Shown here: positions 16,336 to 24,286 of the stretch, in pieces | Numbering within the stretch: position 1 is the first letter of the stretch | Layout of the letters: the number at the start of each line of letters is the position of its first letter | Assembly (NCBI GenBank): GCA_003132205.1 | Contig: PKWY01000056.1 | Coordinates: forward strand, 1 to 39,334 | Reading direction: 5' to 3' | Source of the DNA: Acidimicrobiaceae bacterium | Lineage (GTDB): Bacteria; Actinomycetota; Acidimicrobiia; Acidimicrobiales; RAAP-2 | DNA: 39,334 bases | Program-made: the position numbers and the translations under genes | The notes under the pieces: generated by a model | Databases searched by the model: none | What the model saw: the letters and a program-made list of their open reading frames with translations, nothing else | What the model was told of the DNA's origin: nothing

Positions 16336-16663
16336 GGAGTTCCTTTCAATTGCGATTTGATTCCGGTGACCAGCTACGTCGCATGGTTTGCGAGAGGCAT
16401 CGGCAACGGCAAGAGCGAGGCTAGGTCATGAGTATTAAGCGATACCTCAATGGACTGTAAGAACTTGGCAATAATGCCGTTCGTGATGAAGCCCGCACTG
16501 ATTCGCGAAGCCCGACGACGCCCGAATGATCGTTCGACACGTAGCCGTGGCAACGGAGTCGATGTCGACGCGTCGGCGGAGGCGCCGCTTTCGCGGGGGC
16601 GAACGATCCGCAGGTGAGCGGAACGGGGTCATGCTAGAACCTCCTCATGGGTTAGGGGGCTGG
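16336..16663. other. Divergent intergenic region, no gene seen
   Basis: About 330 bases between the secreted-protein gene and the SDR gene, which point away from each other, so both promoters are expected here. TCGCATGGTTTGCGA at 16379-16393 is an inverted repeat with five-base arms, weakly like the TetR sites further left. Confidence 0.5.
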
Positions 16664-17647
16664 ATGGACTCGTTCAATCAAAAGTTGGCGGTTGTCACCG
16701 GTGGCGGATCGGGGATGGGACGTGAACTCGTTCGCCAGTTGGCCGCCGAGGGCTGCTCGGTCGCCACATGTGACGTCAACGCGCAGAGCATCGCCGAGAC
16801 GGTTTCAATCGCCGTGGCTGGCGCGCCATCGGGCACACGGGTCACTGGCCATCTCTGTGACGTGAGCGACGAGGAACAGGTGCTTCGATTCCGCGATGAA
16901 GTCGTTGCGCGCCATGACAGCGACCACGTTGATCTCGTCTTCAACAACGCCGGCATCGCCGGGGGTGGAAGTTTTGTGACCGATCCTCGCGCAACGTGGG
17001 AGCGGACGTTCGGGGTCGACTGGTGGGGTGTCTACTACTGCACCCGCGCCTTCTTGTCGTTGCTCATCAAGAGCGACGACTCGATCCTCGTCAACACGAG
17101 CAGTATCAACGGCTTTTGGGCGTCACTCGGTCCGGGAATCCCCCACACCGCCTACAGCACGGCGAAGTTCGCCGTGAAGGGGTTTTCGGAGGCGCTCATC
17201 GAGGACCTTCGCCTCCACGCCCCTCACGTCAAGGTCGCCGTCGTGATGCCCGGGCACGTCGGCACCGACATCGTCGCCAACAGCCAGCGCGTCCACGATG
17301 ATGTGGATCCGGCGGATCTGAGTGACGAGGACCTCGAGGGACGGCGGGCGGACCTGGAGCGCGCAGGCGTTCTTCCTGAAGGGGCATCGACCGATGACAT
17401 CCGACAATTGACCATCGACCTCCAATTGATGGTCAGCGAGTTCGGAAAGGACTTCCGCGACAACGCGCCACTCAGCGCGGATGGCGCCGCCGAAATCATC
17501 CTTGAGGGGGTTCGCTCCGGCAAGTGGAGGATCCTGGTGGGCGATGACGCCAAACTCCTCGATGAACAGGTCCGGGCCAGCCCCGAAACGGCGTACGACT
17601 ACACCGGTGTTGGTGTTGCGGTGGCGGGTTCAATACAGCCGGACTAG
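16664..17647 (+). CDS. Short-chain dehydrogenase/reductase
   Basis: A 327-residue classical SDR. The cofactor motif TGGGSGMG lies at about residues 12-19, followed by CDVNAQS, NNAGIAGGG, the catalytic serine in VNTSSINGFW and the active-site YSTAKFAVKGF (Tyr-x-x-x-Lys). The C-terminal extension of about 90 residues beyond the core (helical, acidic) is longer than in a minimal 250-residue SDR and is seen in several actinobacterial SDR subgroups. It reduces or oxidises an alcohol/ketone with NAD(P)(H); substrate unknown. The frame is open well upstream, but AGGGGG six bases before ATG 16664 and the conserved N-terminal KLAVVTGG fix the start. Confidence 0.92.
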   Translation: MDSFNQKLAVVTGGGSGMGRELVRQLAAEGCSVATCDVNAQSIAETVSIAVAGAPSGTRVTGHLCDVSDEEQVLRFRDEVVARHDSDHVDLVFNNAGIAGGGSFVTDPRATWERTFGVDWWGVYYCTRAFLSLLIKSDDSILVNTSSINGFWASLGPGIPHTAYSTAKFAVKGFSEALIEDLRLHAPHVKVAVVMPGHVGTDIVANSQRVHDDVDPADLSDEDLEGRRADLERAGVLPEGASTDDIRQLTIDLQLMVSEFGKDFRDNAPLSADGAAEIILEGVRSGKWRILVGDDAKLLDEQVRASPETAYDYTGVGVAVAGSIQPD

Positions 17648-18057
17648 CCAGTTCGACGCACGAGCTCTCGAGTCTCGTCACCACGCTGTCGGCTGTTCGG
17701 CGGCGAAGAACTTCGAATAGAGAGCCACGGCATCTTCGATATTGCTTGCGTCGAGAGCCAATTGAACGCGCGATGTTGAAACTCCCCTGGGAGCGAATGG
17801 ACACCGTATTCATGTTGGTCGATGCATTGACGTATTCGATATTTCGCTGCAATGAGAGGCCGTCGAGTTGGTATATACCCTGACCAGCAGACTCGCTCGT
17901 GAGAGGAGGGCGTCGAGTGGTCATGAGAAACCACAGGATATTCGCCGACCAAGACCTCCGGCGAGTGGTGTCCCATCTTCGAGCAAGACCGGTTGCCGCG
18001 AGGCGCCACGAGCTGCTTCAGGGTAATTCTTCCATCCCGTCGGACAAGGATAGAGGT
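17648..18057. other. Intergenic, no gene seen
   Basis: About 410 bases before the sigma-factor gene. Open frames here are unlike protein. The region probably contains the sigma operon promoter; I could not identify a convincing -35/-10 pair. Confidence 0.5.
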
Positions 18058-18561
18058 ATGGGCTCAATTGACGACGATCAGTTCCGCCGACTTGTTCACG
18101 AACACAGCCCCGCCATTGGCAACTATCTTCGACGTCGCCTCTACCCCCTCACGTCAAGCGACTTGGACGACCTCGTCGAAGAGACGCTGATAGTCGTGTG
18201 GAAGAAGCGTGCCGACATTCCCGCGGAGGCCGAGTTGGCCTGGATGATTGGCGTCGCGCGCAACGTGCTGCGCAATGCGCGCAGGGCGCGACAGCGAAAG
18301 AGCTCGCACGAGTCCTCGCTCAAGGTTGGACCCAACGACTCCTCCGCCGAGGACTATGTCGTCGCTGACGTGACCGTTCGCGAAGCGCTCGCCCGGCTCA
18401 CCGACGACGACCGGGAGATTCTCATGTTGAGCGCATGGGACGGTCTCGACGTTCACGCAATCGCGACCACGCTCTCCGTCACGACCAACGTCGCCGCCGT
18501 GCGACTCACCAGAGCCCAGTCTCGTTTCAGGGAATTCTTCGCTTCGGTCGAAGTCGCCTGA
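18058..18561 (+). CDS. ECF-type RNA polymerase sigma factor
   Basis: A 167-residue sigma-70 family factor with only regions 2 and 4, as in ECF sigmas. Region 2 runs over about residues 6-75 (FRRLVHEHSPAIGNYLRRRL, DLDDLVEETLIVVWKK, AWMIGVARNVLRNARRARQ). Region 4 covers about 110-165 (LARLTDDDREILMLSAWDGL, then an HTH in IATTLSVTTNVAAVRLTRA). The longer frame from 17899 is rejected because GGATAGAGG directly precedes ATG 18058 and the extra residues are not conserved-looking. The next gene, 49 bases downstream, is membrane anchored with a small cytoplasmic N-terminus and is the likely partner. Target promoters and the inducing signal are unknown. Confidence 0.9.
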   Translation: MGSIDDDQFRRLVHEHSPAIGNYLRRRLYPLTSSDLDDLVEETLIVVWKKRADIPAEAELAWMIGVARNVLRNARRARQRKSSHESSLKVGPNDSSAEDYVVADVTVREALARLTDDDREILMLSAWDGLDVHAIATTLSVTTNVAAVRLTRAQSRFREFFASVEVA

Positions 18562-18610
18562 AAGTTTCAGTGGACTCGCTACAGAAACAAGTAAGAAGAG
18601 GAGGTAGTTC

Positions 18611-19939
18611 ATGAGCAACATAGACGATCGCTTGCGCGCAGCGGACCCAGTAGCCGCCCGCCCGTACCAACACGCCAACCTCGATGCGATGGTTTCGCGG
18701 ATTACCTCGCCTTCGACGGCACGGCTCAACAGTCAGTGGCGCCTCTTCAAGTTGAAGATGGCCTCCGCGGTGGCCGTCACCTCACTCGTCATGGCGGGCG
18801 CCATCGCGACGCTGCAGGCCGTCGGGCCGAGCCTGCCGGTCCTTCAACTTAGTGCTGCAGAACATGGCTCTGTGGCGGCTCCCGCTGGTTCCATCATGAT
18901 GATCTACGAGAAGTTGCAATTCACCGCGGGGCCGGACCTCGGTTCGGCCCCGTCGATCGCCACGGCCTATCAACTTCGCACGCCGGAGGGCGGCTCCGCC
19001 GAGGCCGCGAGGCTCGCCTCGATTTTCGGCGTGAGCGGCACCCCCCAGGACGTCAATGGCGACGGCACGGATTGGACGGTCACCGACCCCGCCGGCGACA
19101 CACTCGTGTACCAGTCCTACGGTGGGGCGTCGAAGTGGTACTACAACTCAGCCTCGTCGATCTCCTCTTCATCGGTCACGAGCGGCCCACCCACTCCGGA
19201 CGCTTCGGGGCTGGTCGCGGGCGGAGGCGCCGCGGGACCGGTGCCCGCCCAGTCGACGGTGGCGAGCGACGCCGAGGACTACTTCAAGAAGCTGAACTAC
19301 GGCTACTCGCTCGCCACTCCGAGCTTCTCCACGCAGGCCGCGTACACGGATTTGAATTCGACGAGCGCCACGATCAACGAGGAGACCGCCAACTACGACG
19401 TCGCGATCGATGGCACCACCACCGATCAATCAGCTCAATTCACCGTCGACGGCTCCAACACCCTCGTCCAGGCTTCGGGTCCGGCCTTCAGCGTTGCCTC
19501 GAGCACCAACTACCCCCTCCAGAGCCCGGTTGACGGCGTAGCGTCACTCAATACCCAGCAACAGGAGCGTTTCGCTCCCGCAGCCGGCACGGTGAAGCAG
19601 GAAGGCACCAACGGTGGTGGATTCGTCAACTCCCCGGCAACGACTGCCCCCACGACCACTGATACCGGATCGAGCGATGGTTCCTTCGGTCCGGCCACAA
19701 CGACCACGATTCCCTCGGGCCCCCCGCTCGTCACCGTCGTGCTGAATGACGTCACCGTGATGCTCGGCACGTATCAACTGCAGGACGGATCGGCGTGGCT
19801 CATTCCCGTCTACCAGTACACGGGCACGGCGACCAACGCTGACGGGAGTTCGTACCCCGGCAGCTGGTCAACGGTGGCCGTTGGCCCGTCCTACGTGCAC
19901 CTCGACGAGGCCGCTCCGAGGGGCATAGTCAACTACTGA
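18611..19939 (+). CDS. Membrane-anchored protein with large exported domain, probable partner of the ECF sigma factor
   Basis: A 442-residue protein with GAGGAGG six bases before the ATG. Layout: about 48 cytoplasmic residues (DDRLRAADPVAARPYQHANL then DAMVSRITS), one transmembrane helix (about 50-72, ASAVAVTSLVMAGAIATL) and about 365 extracytoplasmic residues. The outer part has a globular first half (GTPQDVNGDGTDWTVTDPAG), Ser/Thr/Pro-rich linkers and a C-terminal strand-rich region (VNDVTVMLGTYQLQDGSAWL-like repeats of short strands). Position after the sigma gene and the single-span topology suggest an anti-sigma factor or sensor. It lacks the zinc HxxxCxxC motif of ZAS anti-sigmas, so the inhibitory role is inference. 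It is convergent with the permease gene. Confidence 0.7.
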   Translation: MSNIDDRLRAADPVAARPYQHANLDAMVSRITSPSTARLNSQWRLFKLKMASAVAVTSLVMAGAIATLQAVGPSLPVLQLSAAEHGSVAAPAGSIMMIYEKLQFTAGPDLGSAPSIATAYQLRTPEGGSAEAARLASIFGVSGTPQDVNGDGTDWTVTDPAGDTLVYQSYGGASKWYYNSASSISSSSVTSGPPTPDASGLVAGGGAAGPVPAQSTVASDAEDYFKKLNYGYSLATPSFSTQAAYTDLNSTSATINEETANYDVAIDGTTTDQSAQFTVDGSNTLVQASGPAFSVASSTNYPLQSPVDGVASLNTQQQERFAPAAGTVKQEGTNGGGFVNSPATTAPTTTDTGSSDGSFGPATTTTIPSGPPLVTVVLNDVTVMLGTYQLQDGSAWLIPVYQYTGTATNADGSSYPGSWSTVAVGPSYVHLDEAAPRGIVNY

Positions 19940-19953
19940 GGCTTCGCCCTCAG
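19936..19953. terminator. Small hairpin between convergent genes
   Basis: CTGAGG and CCTCAG form a six-bp stem around a six-base loop, overlapping the stop codons of both convergent genes. It could terminate transcription from both sides. No T-run. Confidence 0.4.
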
Positions 19954-21116
19954 CCCATCATCACCATCACCGCGAGAGCGGCGAGGATCGAGAGCGGGAC
20001 GGTCACCATGCCGAATCGACTGGCTCGCATCAGCGACGTGCGAGCGCCCGCGACACGGGCCGCTCGAATCCACAGAAGCCACGCCAACGATCCGGTGATG
20101 CAGAGGTTGGGGCCCAGATTAAGTCCAATGAGCAGCGCGTACGGATGAGTCGGCGCGTGAGCCGCCAGGAGTGACGCCGCGGGAAGGTTGTTGAAGAGCA
20201 CGGCACTGAGAGCGGCGACCGCGGCCGTGCTCCAGATGTCCAGGTGCGAGAGCAGCGTCGAGGGAAACGACCACGCGCGACCGATCGTTCCGAGCGCGAC
20301 CGCTATTCCGAACAGCCCCACCAGCAGCGGCACGCCAAGGACCTCGAAGACGTGACCAACGCTGTCCTTGCCACGGATGAGGCGGACAACGATCGCCACC
20401 ACCCCCACCATCAAGACCGCGGGCGCGGGATCGGGCGCGGGCAGCACCAGCACCAAGATCGCGGACGCCAGAACCGCGACGAGGCCGAGTCCCAGCGTGG
20501 GCTTGACCGACGCGGCGATCTTCGAAGGCTCGATTCGAAGTTCACGGTGCTCGAGGACCGCTATGACCAGCGCGGTGACCACCAGCGCCGTCGTGGCGGG
20601 GGCCCACATGTGGGAGATGAACCCGGCTCCGGTCAGGCGCGAATGTCCGAGCACGATCAGGTTCGTAAGGTTCGAACCCGGGAGAAAGAGCGAGCCGGCG
20701 TTCGACAGCAGCAGGCACCCATACAGCAGGGGCGCTTCGCCGCCACCGCGACTCCTCGCCGTATAGATGAGCACCGGGGTCAGGAAGGCGACCGACGTGT
20801 CCAGATTGAGAACCGCCGTGACGGCGCCAATGAGGAGGGCGGCCCCCAAGAAGAGCACGACTCCGTTCTTTGACAACCGGGCGAGACGGTTGCCGGCGGC
20901 TTCGAACAGCCCATCTTCGTTCGCGACCAAACCCACCAGGAGGAGCCCCGTCACCAGTACGAACGGCGACCAGTCCTGCGAGGCGGCGGACGAGGCCTTG
21001 TGGAAGTCGACCGCGAACGCAACTCCGCAGCTGACTATTCCCACCGAGGCGAGAAGCCACGAGAGCGCACTCGATTGGGGGGTCGCATCTTCCCTAACCG
21101 CTTCTCTTTGCTCCAT
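19950..21116 (-). CDS. ArsB/SLC13-type anion permease
   Basis: An integral membrane protein of 389 residues with about 10-12 hydrophobic segments. Family features of the ion-transporter superfamily (ArsB, CitM, NhaD, SLC13) are the first re-entrant motif LNLDTSVAFLTPVLIYTA, then LLLSNAGSLFLPGSNLTNLI (the SN-containing substrate loop), and in the second half the inverted-repeat equivalents LFNNLPAASLLAAHAP and LGPNLCITGSLAWLLW. These fit the N..P and N.T signatures. Substrate may be arsenite, another oxyanion or a dicarboxylate; no ars regulator or reductase is nearby. The frame is open to 21437, but MEQREAV at 21116 is the most plausible start because the longer N-terminus overlaps the rsgA start and is not protein-like. 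Confidence 0.85.
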   Translation of the reverse strand: MEQREAVREDATPQSSALSWLLASVGIVSCGVAFAVDFHKASSAASQDWSPFVLVTGLLLVGLVANEDGLFEAAGNRLARLSKNGVVLFLGAALLIGAVTAVLNLDTSVAFLTPVLIYTARSRGGGEAPLLYGCLLLSNAGSLFLPGSNLTNLIVLGHSRLTGAGFISHMWAPATTALVVTALVIAVLEHRELRIEPSKIAASVKPTLGLGLVAVLASAILVLVLPAPDPAPAVLMVGVVAIVVRLIRGKDSVGHVFEVLGVPLLVGLFGIAVALGTIGRAWSFPSTLLSHLDIWSTAAVAALSAVLFNNLPAASLLAAHAPTHPYALLIGLNLGPNLCITGSLAWLLWIRAARVAGARTSLMRASRFGMVTVPLSILAALAVMVMMG

Positions 21117-21276
21117 TCGACCAAGTATCCCATCCGCGCCATCGATCTTCATCCGGGGCGCCGGCACCTCGCAGACGGTGGGCGCCCTGGGTTTTGAACA
21201 TCCATATGGTCCTTCTCGACGGCCCTTTGCGCCACTTCTCGCACTCAAAGCGCCCGACGGGCGATACTGGCAGTCA

Positions 21277-22335
21277 ATGAATGAGCAACCACGAGCAGAG
21301 GGCACTGGCCCAGATGAAGGGCCGGCCGTCGATGTACTTCGCACGTTGGGCCTCACGTCGGACGACATTCTGGAGGTTGACGAGGGACTCGACGTGGGCC
21401 GCGTGAGCATCGTGCACGGCGCGACCGGCGAGGTCATCTGGTGCGACGCCGCGGGTCAGGAGTTCATCTCCACGTGTCACCTGTCGCCGAGCCTCGATGT
21501 CCGCCCCGTCGCCGGAGACTGGGTTGGCCTGAGGGACGACCAGATAGTCACCGTGCTGCCTCGGCGCAGCGCCCTACGCCGGCCTGACCCGAACGGGCGT
21601 GACATCCAGGTCCTCGCCGCGAATCTGGACCTCGTCCTCCTCGTCGTTCCGATCGACCGCGGCCTCAATGTACGCATGCTCGAACGCTTCGCGATCATGG
21701 CGTGGGAGAGCGGGGCACGGCCGTTTGTCGTGCTCACCAAGTCCGACGAGGCCAGCGACGCCGGCGCGCTACTCGAGGAAACGAAGTTGGCGGTGCCCGG
21801 GGTGGATGTCCTCACCACAAGTTCGCAGAGCGGCGAAGGCATCGAGCACCTTCGCGATCTGCTCCATGAAGGAGTGACCGCGGTGATGCTCGGCGCGTCC
21901 GGAGCCGGCAAGACCTCGCTCTTGAACGCGCTCGAGGGCAGCGAGGAGGTGACGCGCACTTTGAATCGAAGTGGCGAGGGCCGCCACGCGACCACCACGC
22001 GCAAGCTCTACCGCTTGCACTCTGGCGGCGTGCTGCTCGACATACCGGGTATCCGCCTGCTCGACTTGATGGTCGGACAAGAGGGGGTTGACGAGACCTT
22101 CTCCGATATCGGCGAGATAGCGCTCGGCTGTCGCTTCAGGGACTGCAGCCACAATGGAGACCTGGGTTGCGCGGTCGAGGCGGCCGTTGCCTCGGGCGAG
22201 CTGGCGGCGCGGCGCCTGGAGAACTGGCGACTCATCCAAGCCGAGTTGGCTCATCAGGAGCATCGCCGCAGTCCCGAAGAGATGATGAAGCAACGCAAGA
22301 GGGGGCGTCCGGCGCCGAAGGATCCGAAGAGGTAA
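21277..22335 (+). CDS. rsgA: Ribosome small subunit-dependent GTPase A
   Basis: A 352-residue circularly permuted GTPase that acts late in 30S ribosome assembly. Order: OB-fold N-terminal domain (about 50-110), NLDLVLLVVPIDRG, the G4 motif LTKSD, then G1 GASGAGKTSLLNAL, RHATTTRKLYRL (G2) and the G3 motif LDIPGIR. The C-terminal zinc domain has the expected ligands, CRFRDCSHNGDLGC. G4 before G1 is diagnostic of RsgA (YjeQ). A longer frame is open to 20767; ATG 21277 begins the sensible protein and lies between divergent genes. The acidic insert before the OB domain is unremarkable. Length is normal for actinobacteria. Confidence 0.95.
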   Translation: MNEQPRAEGTGPDEGPAVDVLRTLGLTSDDILEVDEGLDVGRVSIVHGATGEVIWCDAAGQEFISTCHLSPSLDVRPVAGDWVGLRDDQIVTVLPRRSALRRPDPNGRDIQVLAANLDLVLLVVPIDRGLNVRMLERFAIMAWESGARPFVVLTKSDEASDAGALLEETKLAVPGVDVLTTSSQSGEGIEHLRDLLHEGVTAVMLGASGAGKTSLLNALEGSEEVTRTLNRSGEGRHATTTRKLYRLHSGGVLLDIPGIRLLDLMVGQEGVDETFSDIGEIALGCRFRDCSHNGDLGCAVEAAVASGELAARRLENWRLIQAELAHQEHRRSPEEMMKQRKRGRPAPKDPKR

Positions 22336-22371
22336 TCCCCGCACTCCCGAGCGGCGGTACTGTCAAGGCCT

Positions 22372-23085
22372 GTGGTTGAAACTTCAACATTCGACGCCGG
22401 ACTGGCCCTCGACTGGTCCAACGAGATACTCGGCATGGGCAATCCGGCCGCATTCTTCCTCGCGCCCGAACGTCTTGAGTCGGCCGTGCGAACCGCCGAC
22501 TCCTTCTCTTTGACGCTCTCAAGCGAAGAGATCTTCGGCATGGGCCTCGGACCGCATCCGCCGTTAAACCCAGCGTGGACGCACTGCTTCATTGACCGGC
22601 CAACCGCGGGTGAACGCATCGGGCTTCTTCGGGCCAGCGATCTCTGGGATTTCTACTCGGTCAACGCCTCGCTGACCCAGGTGGACGGCGACGTGGAGAC
22701 CCTCGAGGACGAGGCGGCGATCACCGAGCTCCTGCAGATCCACGCCGCGGACTCCTCAGTGTGGCCGGCGGATCCCGAGGTCGTCAATTGGTACGGCCTG
22801 CGCGATGAGAATGATTACCTGGTCTCACTCGGCGCCCTCGTTCGATGGGAGTCAGGGATGCACGTGCTGGCGTCCATCGTCACCGTCACCGAACTGCGGG
22901 GCAGCGGCTTTGCCCAAGAACTCACTCAGGGGATCATCGCCCGCGCGCGTGAACAGGGCATCGAGTGGCTGGGCCTGGGGGTCAGTCACGGCAATATCGC
23001 GGCTCAGCGCGTGTACGAAAGAGCGGGATTCTCCCCGCGCGCGAGCTTCACCACCTACGCCCTCGACGCGGCCGCGCGCGAGTAG
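22372..23085 (+). CDS. GNAT family N-acetyltransferase
   Basis: A 237-residue protein, GTG start 36 bases after rsgA, so probably in the same transcript. The C-terminal half is a GNAT domain: YLVSLGALVRWESGMHVLAS, the acetyl-CoA pyrophosphate loop VTVTELRGSGFAQELTQGII (R..G.A pattern) and GVSHGNIAAQRVYERAGFSP, the motif B region with the near-universal N..A...Y...GF. The N-terminal half (about 110 residues) is not recognised and may hold the acceptor-substrate site. Substrate unknown; small-molecule amines are more likely than ribosomal proteins given the lack of Rim-type features. Confidence 0.85.
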   Translation: MVETSTFDAGLALDWSNEILGMGNPAAFFLAPERLESAVRTADSFSLTLSSEEIFGMGLGPHPPLNPAWTHCFIDRPTAGERIGLLRASDLWDFYSVNASLTQVDGDVETLEDEAAITELLQIHAADSSVWPADPEVVNWYGLRDENDYLVSLGALVRWESGMHVLASIVTVTELRGSGFAQELTQGIIARAREQGIEWLGLGVSHGNIAAQRVYERAGFSPRASFTTYALDAAARE

Positions 23086-23175
23086 GTCGTAGCGCCAGCG
23101 GCATCCCTGTCGGCGGCGATCGGACATCGATCCGCGCTCCATAGTGTCTAACTGTTCGTCGAGATGGGAGAGGCC

Positions 23176-24150
23176 ATGCGAATTCTGATTGCCGGGGGAA
23201 CATCGTTCGTGGGCCGCGCTATTGCGTGGTCGGCCCTGCGCGAAGGCCACCACGTCACGGTCATCAACCGAGGCGTCACGCCGAGCGACCTGCCCGACGA
23301 CGTCCACCGTTTGGTCGGCGACCGCAAGAGCGACTTCTCGGCGCTCGACGGCCTGTCGTTCGATGCGACGATCGACACCGTTGCCTATCTACCCCGCGAT
23401 GTCGAGGTCCTCGCCGAGGCCCTTGGCGACCGCGGCGGCCACCACATCCAGATCTCCTCGGTGTCGGCCTACGTCGAGCCCCCGACCCCGGGAGCGACCG
23501 AGGACACCGCCACGATCATTGACGACTCCGACCTTGATCCGAACGGTCCGGTGACCGGCGAAACCTACGGGCCGTTGAAGGCGGCCTGCGAACGGACAGC
23601 AGCCAGGCTCTTCGGTCCCCAAACCACCTTCGTGCGCCCGACGTTCGTGATCGGCTCGCACGACGCGACGCTTCGCTTCCCCTACTGGGTGGAACGCGCT
23701 CGTCGCGGAGGCGAGATCGCGGTTCCCGGACCACGCTCGAACGTCATCCAGTACATCGACGCCCGCGACCTCGGAGACTTCGTCGTGCGCATCGCCGATC
23801 AGTCGCTGCGCGGCCCGTTCCACGTCGCCGGACCCTACCCCGCCAACCATTTCGTCGAGATGGTCGAGCAGGTTGCGAAGCACCTCGCGCCGCCTCACAC
23901 CACGATTCGCGAAGTCAGCCCTGAATCTGTTGCCGACGCCCATCTCGACGCCAAGTTCCCGCTGTGGACGGGCGCGCAGAGCGAGAACATGCTCGACGTC
24001 GACAACTCCCGAGCCCTCGCCAACGGACTTCGTCTGCGGCCCCTCGAGGAAAGCATCGACGACGTTGTCGCCTGGTGGGCCGATCGAGCGTGGCCCGCCC
24101 ACTGGCTCACGAGCGACCAAGAGGCGCAACTCCTGCGCGGCGCGGAGTAG
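23176..24150 (+). CDS. NAD-dependent epimerase/dehydratase family protein
   Basis: A 324-residue extended SDR. MRILIAGGTSFVGRAIAWSA gives the Rossmann GGTxFVG nucleotide-binding motif at the N-terminus; then TVINRG, the DATIDTVAYLP strand, ISSVSAYVE (serine of the catalytic triad) and YGPLKAACE (Tyr-x-x-x-Lys). The C-terminal half (FRPTFVIGSHDAT-like region, then YIDARDLGDFVV) is typical of the RmlD/isoflavone-reductase-like branch with a reductase rather than nucleotide-sugar epimerase flavour. GGGAGAGG precedes ATG 23176, four codons inside the longest frame. Substrate unknown. Confidence 0.85.
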   Translation: MRILIAGGTSFVGRAIAWSALREGHHVTVINRGVTPSDLPDDVHRLVGDRKSDFSALDGLSFDATIDTVAYLPRDVEVLAEALGDRGGHHIQISSVSAYVEPPTPGATEDTATIIDDSDLDPNGPVTGETYGPLKAACERTAARLFGPQTTFVRPTFVIGSHDATLRFPYWVERARRGGEIAVPGPRSNVIQYIDARDLGDFVVRIADQSLRGPFHVAGPYPANHFVEMVEQVAKHLAPPHTTIREVSPESVADAHLDAKFPLWTGAQSENMLDVDNSRALANGLRLRPLEESIDDVVAWWADRAWPAHWLTSDQEAQLLRGAE

Positions 24151-24286
24151 TTGACCGAGGCTGCGAGATAGTCAGCCCTCTGCGACGCGATGTCTTCAAC
24201 GGGGCTGGGTAACGCAAGCGACCAGAAGCGCCGCGAACCAGCCAATGATGGCGAGGTAGAGGACCCGCTCGAACGCCGAGTGAGAA

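Noticed and set aside
16379..16393. TCGCATGGTTTGCGA as a third TetR operator
   Set aside because: Only part of each half-site matches TAYCGYATG and the centre differs; noted as a weak dyad only.
20660..20685. GTTCGAACCCGGG as a tRNA 3' end
   Set aside because: It is in the middle of the permease gene in its coding frame, with no other tRNA arms nearby.
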